Shown piece by piece: positions 35,385 to 44,791 of a stretch of DNA of 64,000 nucleotides. The notes beneath the pieces are model-generated. The model worked only from the letters and a program-made list of their open reading frames with translations, ran no database searches and was not told where the DNA came from. Origin of the DNA: CAWJKP01 sp963843465. GTDB taxonomy: Bacteria; Planctomycetota; Planctomycetia; Pirellulales; Thermoguttaceae. The DNA lies in assembly GCA_963843465.1 (NCBI GenBank), contig CAWJKP010000001.1, positions 2,232,001 to 2,296,000 of the forward strand. Direction: 5' to 3'. The translations under genes were made by a program, and so were the position numbers. The number at the start of each line of letters is the position of its first letter. The stretch's first letter is position 1.

Positions 35385-38300
35385 ATGCCGGTCGAAGCCA
35401 AGCCCCTGTTTCGCCCCGACGTCCTCCGCAGCCATCTGGCTGCCTTCTCGCTGCCTGGGCACGTCGACGCCTTCCGCCCGAAACTGGCGCACTGGGCCGA
35501 ACTGCTTTCCTCGGGCAAGGCCAACTCGTTCAAGGAACAGGAAATCCTGCCCGATTTCCTCAACGACTTCTTTTGCGAGTTGCTCGGCTACACGCGTCCG
35601 GCGGACGGCGGCCCGCGGTACACCATCTCGCGTGAGAAACACGTCCAGGTGGACGGCGAGTTCGCCGACGCCGTTTTGGGCGACTTCGGCCGCGGGCCCG
35701 AGCGGTTCATCGTCGCCTTGGAGGGCAAGGGGCCCAAGGACCCGCTGGACCGCCCCTTTGCGGGCCGCCGCCGCTCGGCCGTCGATCAGGGCTACCACTA
35801 CGCCATCAACCTACCGTGCGACTGGATCATCGTCACTTCCATCCGGCAGACTCGCCTTTACGGCAAGGGAACCGACCAGCAAACCTATGAGCGGTTCGAC
35901 ACCGAAGAGCTTGCCTCCAGCGACGCCCTGCTGAAGCGGTTCGTCTTCCTGTTCGGCGCGGCGCGGGTCGTGCCCGAAACGGGACGCTGCCATTTCTACG
36001 ACTTGCTGGCCGAATCGGAGCGGGTGGGAAAGGAACTGACCAAGGAGTTCTACCTCCGCTACGCGCACATGCGGCAAGACGCTTTCCAGCGGCTCTGGCG
36101 CGACAACCCCGCCGTGCCCCGGCACGACGTTCTCGGTTGTGCCCAAAAGCTTCTCGATCGGGTGTTGTTCTGCGCTTTCTGCGAAGACCGCGGCTTGTTG
36201 CCCACGGAAACGATCCGCAAGGCGTATGAGCACCGCGACCCTTACCACCCGCGCCCGATCTGGGAAAACTTCCGCGGCCTGTTTGCTTCCATCAACCGCG
36301 GCAACGCGGCCCTGGGCATCCACGCCTACAACGGCGGGCTGTTTGGCGATGATCCGGTCCTGGACAACCTCAAGGTCGCCGATGAAGTCTGCGCCTACTT
36401 CCGCGAGTTGGGCGATTTCGACTACCGCCCGGCCCACCAGGCGGCGGTCAACGCCCCGGCCAGCGGCAACAACAGCCTGATCGACGTGGACATTCTGGGG
36501 CACATCTTCGAGCAGTCGATTACCGACCTGGAAAAGCTCCGCAACGAGTTGGACGCCGATCAACTCCCCTCTCCTGCCGGGAGAGGGGCAGGGGGTGAGG
36601 GGAGCGACGGCGAACAAGCCACGCGTGCCAGGACCCGCCGCAAGAAAGAAGCGCACTTCTACACCCCCGCCTTTATCACCCGCTACATCATCCAGCAGGC
36701 CCTGGGCGGCGTCCTGCGGGACCGTTTCGAGCAACTTCGGCAGGCCCACGAGCACGCAGCCAAAGGCCCGGCCCGCGCCGCGCTGGCCGATCCCCGGGTC
36801 TACACGCTCGACAGGCTGAAGAAGCCGGAGCGGGCTGCCCTGGTCCGTTTCTGGGAAGCCTGGCAAGACGAGTTGGCGACCGTGCGGCTGTTGGACCCGG
36901 CTTGCGGCAGCGGGGCCTTTTTGATCGAAGCCTTCGACCAGTTGCACGCCGCCTATCAGGCCTCCAATGACCGGCTCCAAGAGTTGCTCGGTCATCGTAC
37001 GCTCTTCGACCTCGACAAGCGGATCCTGGAGAACAACCTCTACGGCGTGGACCTCAATGAAGAGGCCATCGAAATCTGCCGCCTGAGCCTTTGGGTCAAG
37101 ACGGCCGAGCCCGGCAAGGCGTTGACCAGTCTCGACCATACCATCCGCGTGGGCAACAGCATCGTCGCTGACCCGGCCTACTCGGCGAAGGCGTTTGACT
37201 GGCAGGCCGCATTCCCGGAAGTCTTCAAGAAGGGCGGGTTCGACGTGGTGGTAGCCAATCCGCCCTACGTTCGGCAAGAGTTGCTCAGCCCCATCAAGCC
37301 CTATCTCCAGTCCGCCTACCGCGTCTATCACGGCGTGGCCGATCTTTACGTCTACTTCTACGAGCTGGGTCTCCGGTTGCTGAAGCCGGGCGGGTTGCTC
37401 TCCTACGTTGTGACCAACAAGTGGATGAAGTCCGGCTATGCGGAGCCGTTGCGCCGGTTGTTTCAAGAGGAAGCGTGGATTCAGTCGGTGGTTGACTTCG
37501 GGCACGCCAAGCAGATCTTCGAGGAGGTGGACGTATTCCCCTCGATCATCGTTGCCCGTCGCCCCACCGAGGCGCCGAAGCCCGAAACCGCGCGCCTTTG
37601 CAGCATTCCGCGGGAGCAACTCCGGATAGATGACTTGAGCCGGCAGATTGAAAGCGAGGGCGTGGAGCTTCCGCTATCACAGCTTACGGCGGATGCGTGG
37701 CAGCTTGAGCCGGGAGGCGTGAATGCTCTCCTGGCGAAGATCCGAGGGAAAGGTGTCCCGCTCGGCGACTTTGCCGGCGTGAAGCCTCTTAGCGGCATCA
37801 AGACCGGCTTGAACGAGGCATTTCTGGTTGACACGGCGACCAAAGAGTCCTTGGTAGCGGTCGATCCGAAATGCACCGCAATCCTGAAGCGACACTTGCG
37901 CGGGCAAGACTTCAGCCGTTGGAACGCCGACTGGGCGGGTTTTGGATGATCGTTTTGAAGTCGAGCGAGAACCATCCCTGGCCTTGGTCGGAAAGCGGGA
38001 CGGGGGCCGAGGGCATATTCGAGCGGACGTATCCCGCGATCCATGCTCACCTGAACAGGTATCGTATTGCTATGACGAAACGGCAAGATCACGGCCGGTA
38101 CTGGTGGGAGCTTCGATCTTGCGCCTATTGGGCCGACTTCGATCGCCCGAAGATCATGTATCCCGAGATAACTTGGCGACCAGAATGGGTGTTGGATACG
38201 TCCGGAATGCTTTGCAACAACACGGCATACATCCTGCCCTCAGACGATCCCTGGATTGTCGCGGTTCTTAACTCGCCGGTCGGTTGGTGGTACGCATGGC

Positions 38301-38797
38301 GAAACGCGATCCACGGCAAAGATGAAGCCTTGCGGTTCATCAAGGAGTTTGTCCAGGACTTTCCACTTCCCACGCCAGCGCCGGGAAAGCGCCGCGCTGC
38401 CGCGAAGAACGTTGGCCGGCTCGTCGAAATCACCCGAACGCAGCAGGCAACCCGGCGGCAGATTCTCGATTGGCTTCGGGTAGAGCACGAAGTCGAGAAG
38501 CCCACGCTGAGGCTGCAATCGCCATTCGACCTGGCTTGCGACGGCTTCGTTGCGGAAGTGAAGAAGGTTCGTGGTAAGAAGAGGCCCTTATCGTCGGCCG
38601 CGCTGGCGAGCCTCCGGGAGGAATACGCCCGATCCATCGACCCCGCCCGCGCCCTTGCGGCCGAAGCCTTGACCCTGGAAAACGAAGTCAGCAACCTCGT
38701 CAACGAGGCCTACGGCCTGACGCCCGAGGAAGTCGCCCTGATGTGGGAGACGGCCCCGCCGCGGATGCCCATAACTGAACCGCGACCCAGGGAATAG
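35385..38797 (+). CDS. Type IIG restriction-modification enzyme (Eco57I-like), one frame break
   Basis: About 1137 residues. N-terminal region: a PD-(D/E)xK-like nuclease (REKHVQVDGEFADAVLGDF, then FIVALEGKGPKD). Helical connector (~200-430). N6-adenine methyltransferase: motif I LDPACGSGAFLIEAF near residue 505 and motif IV NPPY near residue 625. The rest is a TaqI-type target recognition region. Around 37935 the frame shifts (WNADWAGF then WMIVLKSSENHPW) and continues to PRMPITEPRPRE. Such enzymes cut and methylate from one polypeptide and protect against phage DNA. Residues encoded at 36563-36603 (PSPAGRGAGGEG) are a repeat insertion that keeps the frame. Confidence 0.9.
36563..36603. repeat. 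Repeat inserted in frame within the restriction-modification gene
   Basis: CTCCCCTCTCCTGCC followed by GGGAGAGGGGCAGG forms a stem. It matches a dispersed family (18985-19012, 23612-23631, 57858-57882) and sits in a linker between the helical and methyltransferase regions. Confidence 0.7.
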
Positions 38798-38815
38798 AGC
38801 CCATGAACGGATTTC

Positions 38816-39526
38816 ATGCCCCAGAGTTTGAAGCGAGCGCTTTCAATATCGGACGGCGCGACAGTGGCAAGCATTAAATGGCCGATGGGGACACACGACG
38901 GCTACGCCAACGAACGCGAGCCCAACACGGGCACTCTCAGGTTCGCAGACGTTATTGTTTGCCGGATGGCCCAAATCACACCTGAAGTTTCCGCTGACCC
39001 GGCGCTACAACGCCGCCTGCACGATAACCTCGTGCGTGTTGGTGCCGAAATCAAGGAAATTAGCGGAAGTGTCCGCGTTGAATTGAGCATCGACGAGCTT
39101 TGGGCTAACTTTCTTTCACTCGCTCCCTTTCAACTTGGCCTGTCGGCAACAATGCGCCTTGTGCTCGTCTCGGTCTATAGCGCTTACGAGAACTTCGTCG
39201 TGCGCGCTCTTTCTCTGGCCCAAGGCGGCGAACAGCTTCGCGTAACTGACAGAAAGTTTGCCTCGGGATTTCGCGCTGCGTTTGGGAGCTTGTACGACCG
39301 GGGATTGAAGGATCCCCGGATAGCCGCCTATCGGCTCGTCCGTAACGCATTCATGCATAATGGCGGACGGGTTACGCCGGAACTGGAGGCGGTGGCACTT
39401 CCTGTGGTCAAGTACCGCGGCACCCTTCACGTCTTTCCAGAACACGTTAAGGAACTTTACAGCCTCTTGAAGGTTCCCGCGCTTGAGCTTATTCGCTCGC
39501 ATAGGTTCCGGGAACGAGGATGCTGA
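38816..39526 (+). CDS. HEPN-like hypothetical protein
   Basis: Up to 236 residues; an internal ATG at 38966 (MAQITPEVSADPALQ) may be the true start, since the first 50 residues are poorly structured and no ribosome binding site marks either. The body is all-helical with LSATMRLVLVSVYSAYENFV, and near the C-terminus RLVRNAFMHNGG carries an R-x4-H arrangement, the RNase motif of HEPN domains. HEPN proteins are RNases common in toxin-antitoxin and defence loci. It sits just after the restriction enzyme, in line with a defence role. Family assignment is by motif and context only. Confidence 0.55.
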   Translation: MPQSLKRALSISDGATVASIKWPMGTHDGYANEREPNTGTLRFADVIVCRMAQITPEVSADPALQRRLHDNLVRVGAEIKEISGSVRVELSIDELWANFLSLAPFQLGLSATMRLVLVSVYSAYENFVVRALSLAQGGEQLRVTDRKFASGFRAAFGSLYDRGLKDPRIAAYRLVRNAFMHNGGRVTPELEAVALPVVKYRGTLHVFPEHVKELYSLLKVPALELIRSHRFRERGC

Positions 39527-39571
39527 CGAAGGCGTCGGCATTTGACTGGACTGCGGTTTGGATGGGAGAAT

Positions 39572-39856
39572 GTAGTCGGCACACGCCGTGTGCCGTCGGC
39601 GTCCGATCGGACACACGGCGTGTGGCGACTAGGCGCGAAACGGCACACGGCGTGTGCGGACTACGCCCGAGACGGCACACGGCGTGTGCGGACTACGCCC
39701 GAGACGGCACACGGCGTGTGCGGACTACGCCCGAGACGGCACACGGCGTGTGCGGACTACGCCCGAGACGGCACACGGCGTGTGCGGACTACGCCCGAGA
39801 CGGCACACGGCGTGTGCGGACTACGCCCGAGACGGCACACGGCGTGTGCCGACTAC
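39572..39856. repeat. REP array, 7 x 32 bp, bounded by inverted arms (family B)
   Basis: The block CGGCACACGGCGTGTGC repeats exactly every 32 bases at 39641, 39673, 39705, 39737, 39769, 39801 and 39833, joined by GGACTACGCCCGAGA. The outer 24 bases at 39572-39595 and 39833-39856 are perfect complements. A variant copy spans 39600-39635. It ends 13 bases before the RAYT start codon. Confidence 0.95.
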
Positions 39857-39869
39857 ATTGGAGGCATCG

Positions 39870-40520
39870 ATGATCTTCGAGTTCTTCGACCCTGGGATGG
39901 ACCTGCGGATCACGGCCGGCAAATTGCCGCACTGGTACCAGCCGGATGTCACCTACTTCATCACTTACCGGACCGACGACTCCCTGCCGATTGCTGTCGC
40001 CGAACTGTGGTACCGTCGTCGAAACGACTGGCTGCGACGCCACGGCGTCGACCCAAAGGCCGCGAACTGCAGGGCGCGATTGCGCGAACTGCCCGACTCC
40101 GAGCAGCGCGTGTACCACAACACCTTCTCCCGGGAATTCCTGGAACACCTGGATTGCGGCCATGGCGCCTGCGTGCTGAAACGCCCCGATCTTGCCGCCA
40201 TCGTCGCCGACAACCTCCGGCACTTCGATGGCGAGCGATACACACTGGCCGATTTCGTCGTCATGCCCAATCACGTCCACCTGCTCGCCTGCCTTCTGGG
40301 CTCAACCGACATCGTGGACCAGTGCTCTTCCTGGAAAAAGTACACGGCGACGAAGATCAACGCGGCGCTGGCGCGGCGCGGCCGCTTCTGGCACGAGGAG
40401 AGCTTCGACTGCCTCGTCCGAACTCCCGAGCAATGCGAGCATCTGCGCCGTTATATCGCCGATAACCCCAAGAAGGTTGGCTTGCACGAGCACGAGTACG
40501 TATACTGGAGCAGGCAATAA
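39870..40520 (+). CDS. REP-associated tyrosine transposase (RAYT, Y1/IS200-like)
   Basis: 216 residues from MIFEFFDPGMDLRITAG with GGAGG upstream. The HUH motif is in VMPNHVHLLACLL, and the candidate catalytic Tyr in LRRYIADNPKKVG. The domain start (YQPDVTYFITYRTDDSLP) matches the family. RAYTs nick and join at REP palindromes and mobilise them; they are usually single-copy housekept genes rather than ordinary insertion sequences. Here the gene is flanked on both sides by the same palindrome, GGCACACGGCGTGTGCC: an array upstream and a pair downstream (40538-40612). A further pair lies at 63695-63755. Confidence 0.93.
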   Translation: MIFEFFDPGMDLRITAGKLPHWYQPDVTYFITYRTDDSLPIAVAELWYRRRNDWLRRHGVDPKAANCRARLRELPDSEQRVYHNTFSREFLEHLDCGHGACVLKRPDLAAIVADNLRHFDGERYTLADFVVMPNHVHLLACLLGSTDIVDQCSSWKKYTATKINAALARRGRFWHEESFDCLVRTPEQCEHLRRYIADNPKKVGLHEHEYVYWSRQ

Positions 40521-40537
40521 CCGCGCAATGCCGTAAT

Positions 40538-40612
40538 GTAGCAGGCACACGCCGTGTGCCGTCGATCCCTGCGGGCACAGACAGCGGACGGCACACGGCG
40601 TGTGCCTGCTAC
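40538..40612. repeat. REPIN, family B
   Basis: Arms of 24 bases at 40538-40561 and 40589-40612 are perfect complements (core GGCACACGCCGTGTGCC) around a 27-base spacer. It closes the RAYT locus on its 3' side. Confidence 0.95.
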
Positions 40613-40624
40613 ATTGAGCGCCTG

Positions 40625-40745
40625 GCCGTGAACGGTTGCGGGAAATGGAAGGTGGTCACAAATTGTGACCACCTCGCCCGGCTGAAGTTCTCCCGCATCC
40701 TGCCCCACGCTTTTACCGAGCACGGGGCGATCATGGCGGCCAGCC
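40625..40745 (+). pseudogene. ORF6N/KilA-N-type domain fragment
   Basis: Translates to NGCGKWKVVTNCDHLARLKF then SRILPHAFTEHGAIMAAS. The last block is the signature of ORF6N domain proteins (usually YAFTEHGAIMAAS). N-terminus and remainder are absent. It holds a 12-base-arm palindrome at 40650-40674 (core GGTCACAAATTGTGACC). Confidence 0.6.
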
Positions 40746-41424
40746 CAACTCAAAACCACGATGATAAGACATCGCCGTGTCGCGCAACTCCAACAGCCAC
40801 ACGCGCCGCGGACCGAAACGGCGCGGCTTCCAGTCGCCGTGGAGCACCCGGGCGATCGCGCTCCGCCAGCCGCGGCGGGAAACGCATCGCCGGGGGCCGA
40901 GCCTGCGTCAAGTTCGCCACAAAACGTCGCTCCAGACGCACCGGCGACCCGGAAACTGCGCTGTTGGACGCCATCGCTCCGGTTTGCAGCGTTGCAAGGC
41001 GGACAGGGCGGCAATTTGCGTCGCTGCAGGATGGACAGGGCGGCAATTTGCGTCGCTCGAGAGTCGACAGGGCGGCAATTTGCGTCGGGCCGAAGGCGCC
41101 ATTTCGCCGCCTGCCGGTGCGAAACGCGGCGTCTACTGTTTCACTCGCAAAACGGTTGCTCTGGCCTTACTTATTATCCGCAAATAGTTTGCGCCGGCGA
41201 GCGCAGGCGGCGTAGAGCATCGGGCGACCCCCCCGGGGGCGGGCCGGCGGAAAAAAACGGGAAGGACTGCTGCAAGAATGGCGCCCGTCTGACGCATTTT
41301 GGCCACCGGCTCTCCCGACGCCGGGTGCCACGGGCTTGCCCGTACTGAGTTGCGACCCGAGCTTCATGCCGGCAAGAAAGCGGCGACAAGTCGCCGCACT
41401 CCAAGGGCCCTGCAAGCCGCCGCC
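40746..41424. repeat. Gene-free stretch with 3 x 32-bp repeats and repeat E
   Basis: GACAGGGCGGCAATTTGCGT occurs three times with starts at 41002, 41034 and 41066, again a 32-base period. Repeat E (GCGGCGACAAGTCGCCGC) follows at about 41380-41404. Open frames here have biased composition and no family match, so no gene is called. Confidence 0.7.
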
Positions 41425-43292
41425 TCACTCGACCGTCACGCTCTTGGCCAGGTTGCGAGGCTTGTCCACGTCGCAGCCGCGGGCCACCGCGATGTGATAC
41501 GCCAAGAGCTGCAAGGGGATAATGTTCACCATCGGCTGCAAGTAGGGCTCGCAGGCCGGAACGTGGATCACCTCGTCGGCCAGCTTGGAGACCTCGCGGT
41601 CGTCTTCGCCGATCACCGCGATCACCGGGCCGCCGCGGGCACGGATCTCTTGCAGGTTGGCCATCACCTTGTCGTAGACCGAATCGTGCGGCATCACGAA
41701 GACGCTCGGCGTCTGCCCGTCGACCAGCGCGATCGGCCCGTGCTTCATCTCCGCCGCGGGATAGCCTTCCGCGTGGATGTAGCTGATCTCCTTGAGCTTC
41801 AGCGCCCCCTCCAGGGCCGTGGGGAAATTGAACTGCCGGCCGAGATAGAGGAAATTGGTGCACTGGGCGTATCGGTAGGCGATCCGCCGCACCGCATCGT
41901 CGGTGTCCAAGGCGCGGCGGACCAGATCGGGCAGCTCCTGGAGCCGCTCGATGATCTGGCGTCCCTGGTCGAAACTGAGGTGCCGCAGCCGGCCGAAGTA
42001 CAAGGCCAACAGCGCCAGCACCACGCACTGCGAAGTGAAAGCCTTGGTCGAGGCCACGCCGATTTCCGGGCCGGCGTGGAGGTAGATCCCGCCGTCGGCT
42101 TCCTGGGCGATCGTGCTGCCGACCACGTTGCAGATGGCCAGCGTGGGGTGGCCCTTGCGCTTCATCTCCCGCAGCGCGGCCAGCGTGTCGGCCGTCTCGC
42201 CGCTCTGGGTGATGGCGAACAAGAGCGTATGGTCGTCCAGCGGCGAGTTGCGGTAGCGAAGCTCGCTGGCGTACTCGACCTCGACGGGCAGCCGGGCCAG
42301 CGACTCGATCTGGTACTCGCCCGCCAGGGCCGCGTGCCAACTCGTGCCGCAGGCGGTGAGCACGAACCGCCGCACCCGCTGCAGCTCTTGCGGCGAGAGA
42401 TTCAGGCCGCCGAAGCGGGCCGTGGCGGCGTCGAAATCCAGCCGGCCCCGCATGGCATTGCGGATCGATTCCGGCTGCTCGAAGATCTCCTTGAGCATGT
42501 AATGGGGAAAGCCGCCGCGGTCGACGTCGCCGGCGTCGAGATCCAGGACCTGGACGTTGTGCGGGATTTGTCCCTGATCGCGGTGGATCACGCGGAGCGT
42601 GTCGGCCGTGAGCACCGCCAGCTCGTGGTCGGCAAGGTAGACGATCTTATCGGTGCGGCCGGCCAGCGGCGAGGTGTCGCTGGCCACGAAATGCTCGGCG
42701 GCGCCCACGCCGACGACCAGCGGGCTTCCCAGCCGCGCGGCCAGCAGCACCTGCGGATAGTCGCGAAAGAGGATCACCAGCCCGTAGGTCCCCCGCAGTT
42801 GGGCCAGCGCCCCTGCACGGCGGCCACCAGCGGCTGGTAGTCCTCGGCGGCCAACTGCCCGGCCGGCGGCAGGTGGCGGATGCAGTTGGCCACCAGGTGC
42901 GCGATGACTTCACTGTCGGTCGCCGAATGGAAGGTGAAACCTTCGGCCTCGAGCCGGGTCTTGAGCACCTGGAAGTTCTCGATCACGCCGTTGTGGACCA
43001 CGGCCACCGCACGGTCGCCGCCGAGGTGCGGATGCGCGTTCTCATCGGTCGCCGCACCGTGGGTGGCCCAGCGGGTGTGCCCGATGCCGGTTTTCCCTTG
43101 CACGGGCTGGTGGGCCAGCAGGCTCTCCAGGCGGTCGATGGGGCCCACGCTCTTGCGGACGGCCAGTCCCCGGTCCGGGTCGATGGTGGCGATGCCGGCG
43201 CTGTCGTAGCCCCGGTACTCCAGCCGGTGCAGTCCGGCCAGCAAGAAGCCGATCGCCTCGCTCTCCCCGATGTACCCCACGATCCCACACAT
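41425..43292 (-). CDS. glmS: Glutamine-fructose-6-phosphate aminotransferase, one frame break
   Basis: About 622 residues across two frames. N-terminal glutaminase: Cys1 in MCGIVGYIGES, GHTRWATHG and NGVIENF. Near 42800-42810 the frame shifts by one base (WPNCGGP becomes ALAQLRGTYGLVIL). Two SIS sugar-isomerase domains follow (CGTSWHAALAGEYQIE; ITQSGETADTLAALR; PTALEGALKLKEISYIHAEG), ending DVDKPRNLAKSVTVE, the family C-terminus. It makes glucosamine-6-phosphate, the first step to UDP-GlcNAc. GGAG lies eight bases upstream of the ATG. The gene is essential in most bacteria, so the break is almost certainly an assembly error. Confidence 0.96.
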
Positions 43293-43361
43293 GCGCTGGC
43301 TCCTTCCTTGGTAGGGCGGGCTTTAGACGCCGCGTTGGAACAACTCAGACAATTTCTCGTA

Positions 43362-43414
43362 GGACGGATTGCCTAATCCGTCCAGCTTCCAGGGACGGAT
43401 TAGGCAATCCGTCC
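43362..43414. repeat. Perfect 22-bp inverted pair
   Basis: GGACGGATTGCCTAATCCGTC at 43362-43382 and its exact complement at 43393-43413 (arms extend one more base each). Each arm is itself nearly palindromic. A partial family G copy lies just upstream at 43311-43326. Confidence 0.85.
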
Positions 43415-43451
43415 CACAAATTCATCAACTCATTCCGATTATTCTGGCGAG

Positions 43452-43508
43452 ACGCCCTCCGTGCCCTTCCGTAGAGGCGGTGCTGCCGCGGAACGCCACG
43501 GAGGGCGT
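43452..43508. repeat. Inverted repeat with ACGCCCTCCGTG arms
   Basis: Arms 43452-43463 and 43497-43508 are complementary; the element abuts the stop codon of the URO-D family gene and may serve as its terminator. Confidence 0.7.
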
Positions 43509-43511
43509 TCC

Positions 43512-44507
43512 CTACAGACGTTCCACGGCTTGTCGGATGGCGCGGAGGTTCTCCACGGGAACCGCCTGGGGGTCGAACGTGCAACCGGGGGTGATGAGCA
43601 TCGGGCGGCCGGCGGCTTGGGCCAAGGCGTCGGACACTTCGCGGGCACAGTCGTCGGGTGTGCCGCTGACCATCGTGCCGAGGTTATCCAGGCCGGCGGC
43701 GATGGCCGGAGACGCCGTGGCGGCCACTTCGGCGATGGCAGGTCCCGATGTGCGGTCGGCCCAGTTCAAGACTTGGACCGGATATTTGGCAAAACGGCGG
43801 AAATCGAGTGCCTTGCCGCAGACGTGCAGGATGTTGAACTTCCCTCGGCGGGCCGCCGTGAGGATTTCCAGGTCGCCCGGCAGGGCCAGGCTGTCGTAGC
43901 TGCCCGGGCCGTTGGCCGGCGTGTCGACCCAGTCGTCCCGCACGGAAAGGTAGATGCCGTCGGCGCCCGCCTCAAGACAACGGCGAGCGAAATGGGCCAG
44001 CGACTCGGCGATCACCGCCAGCGCTCGGGCCAAGGCGTCCGGGGACTGGCGAAGAAACCGCGACATGGCCGCCTCGCGAGGATCGACCTCACTGGTCGGC
44101 ACGGGCGGACCGTGGACGTCGCTCACCGGGATCGTCATGTTCCGCAAGGTCGTCCAGGGGTTGAAAAGCGTCGTGGCCATGAGGAGCTGCCCTCGCAGCC
44201 GCTGGGCCAAGGCGCCGATCAGCTCCAGTTGGCGGCCGAAGCTCTCCTCGTCCCCCGCCAGGACCGTGAGCCGGTCGAGGTCGCGGGTTTCGGCGATCGT
44301 GCCGGTGGACGTGACGGGCCGCGGGTAGCGGTTGTCGTCCATGATCTTGAGGAAGTCGAGGTCGTATCTCTCGACGTGCCGTACATGGGCCTCGACGGCC
44401 GGCGGCCCGGAAACCTGGTCCGCCGGGAAATGGTACCAGAAGGAAACGGGCGGCCGGTCCGGCGTGCGGCCTTCCAGGACGGCGGTTACCCGCTGGATTT
44501 TGTTCAT
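43512..44507 (-). CDS. Uroporphyrinogen decarboxylase-family protein (HemE-like paralogue)
   Basis: 331 residues from MNKIQRVTAVLEGRTPDRPP with GGAGG seven bases before the ATG. The URO-D TIM barrel is recognisable: PPVSFWYHFPAD near the start, DFLKIMDDNRYP, and late VLNWADRTSGPAIAE. The C-terminal PMLITPGCTFD is typical of the methyltransferase-like branch of the family (MtaA/CmuA type) rather than haem-synthesis HemE, so a corrinoid-linked methyl transfer role is possible. No partner corrinoid protein is adjacent. Confidence 0.82.
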   Translation of the reverse strand: MNKIQRVTAVLEGRTPDRPPVSFWYHFPADQVSGPPAVEAHVRHVERYDLDFLKIMDDNRYPRPVTSTGTIAETRDLDRLTVLAGDEESFGRQLELIGALAQRLRGQLLMATTLFNPWTTLRNMTIPVSDVHGPPVPTSEVDPREAAMSRFLRQSPDALARALAVIAESLAHFARRCLEAGADGIYLSVRDDWVDTPANGPGSYDSLALPGDLEILTAARRGKFNILHVCGKALDFRRFAKYPVQVLNWADRTSGPAIAEVAATASPAIAAGLDNLGTMVSGTPDDCAREVSDALAQAAGRPMLITPGCTFDPQAVPVENLRAIRQAVERL

Positions 44508-44608
44508 CGTAATACCTCCGAAGGTATTTTATACTGCCACCGCGACGAAATGACACAAGTTCGTAGTACCGGCTTTAGGCCGGATTATCCCCGGCCCCAT
44601 CGTAAGCG

Positions 44609-44657
44609 CGAAGCGTAAGCGAGGGCGGCTAGAGGAGTTGGCCTCGCTTACGCTTCG
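44609..44657. repeat. Inverted repeat, family D
   Basis: CGAAGCGTAAGCGAGG at 44609-44624 and its complement at 44642-44657, matching the copy at 5975-6023. Confidence 0.85.
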
Positions 44658-44791
44658 GGTTACGATCGCGGTGTAGTATAGCCGCTTGGTGCCGGGCGTA
44701 TAGGAGCCGCGCAAAGCAGCCGATACGGGGTTCGCGCGACAGTGGGGGGTGCGTTAGAATGAGCGGCACCCCCAATCCCTGGAGAATTGTG

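Noticed and set aside
39572..39856. Possible CRISPR array (regular 32-bp repeats)
   Set aside because: Units are tandem with almost no variable spacer: the 15-base joiner is the same in each. The palindrome matches the RAYT REPs and there are no cas genes.
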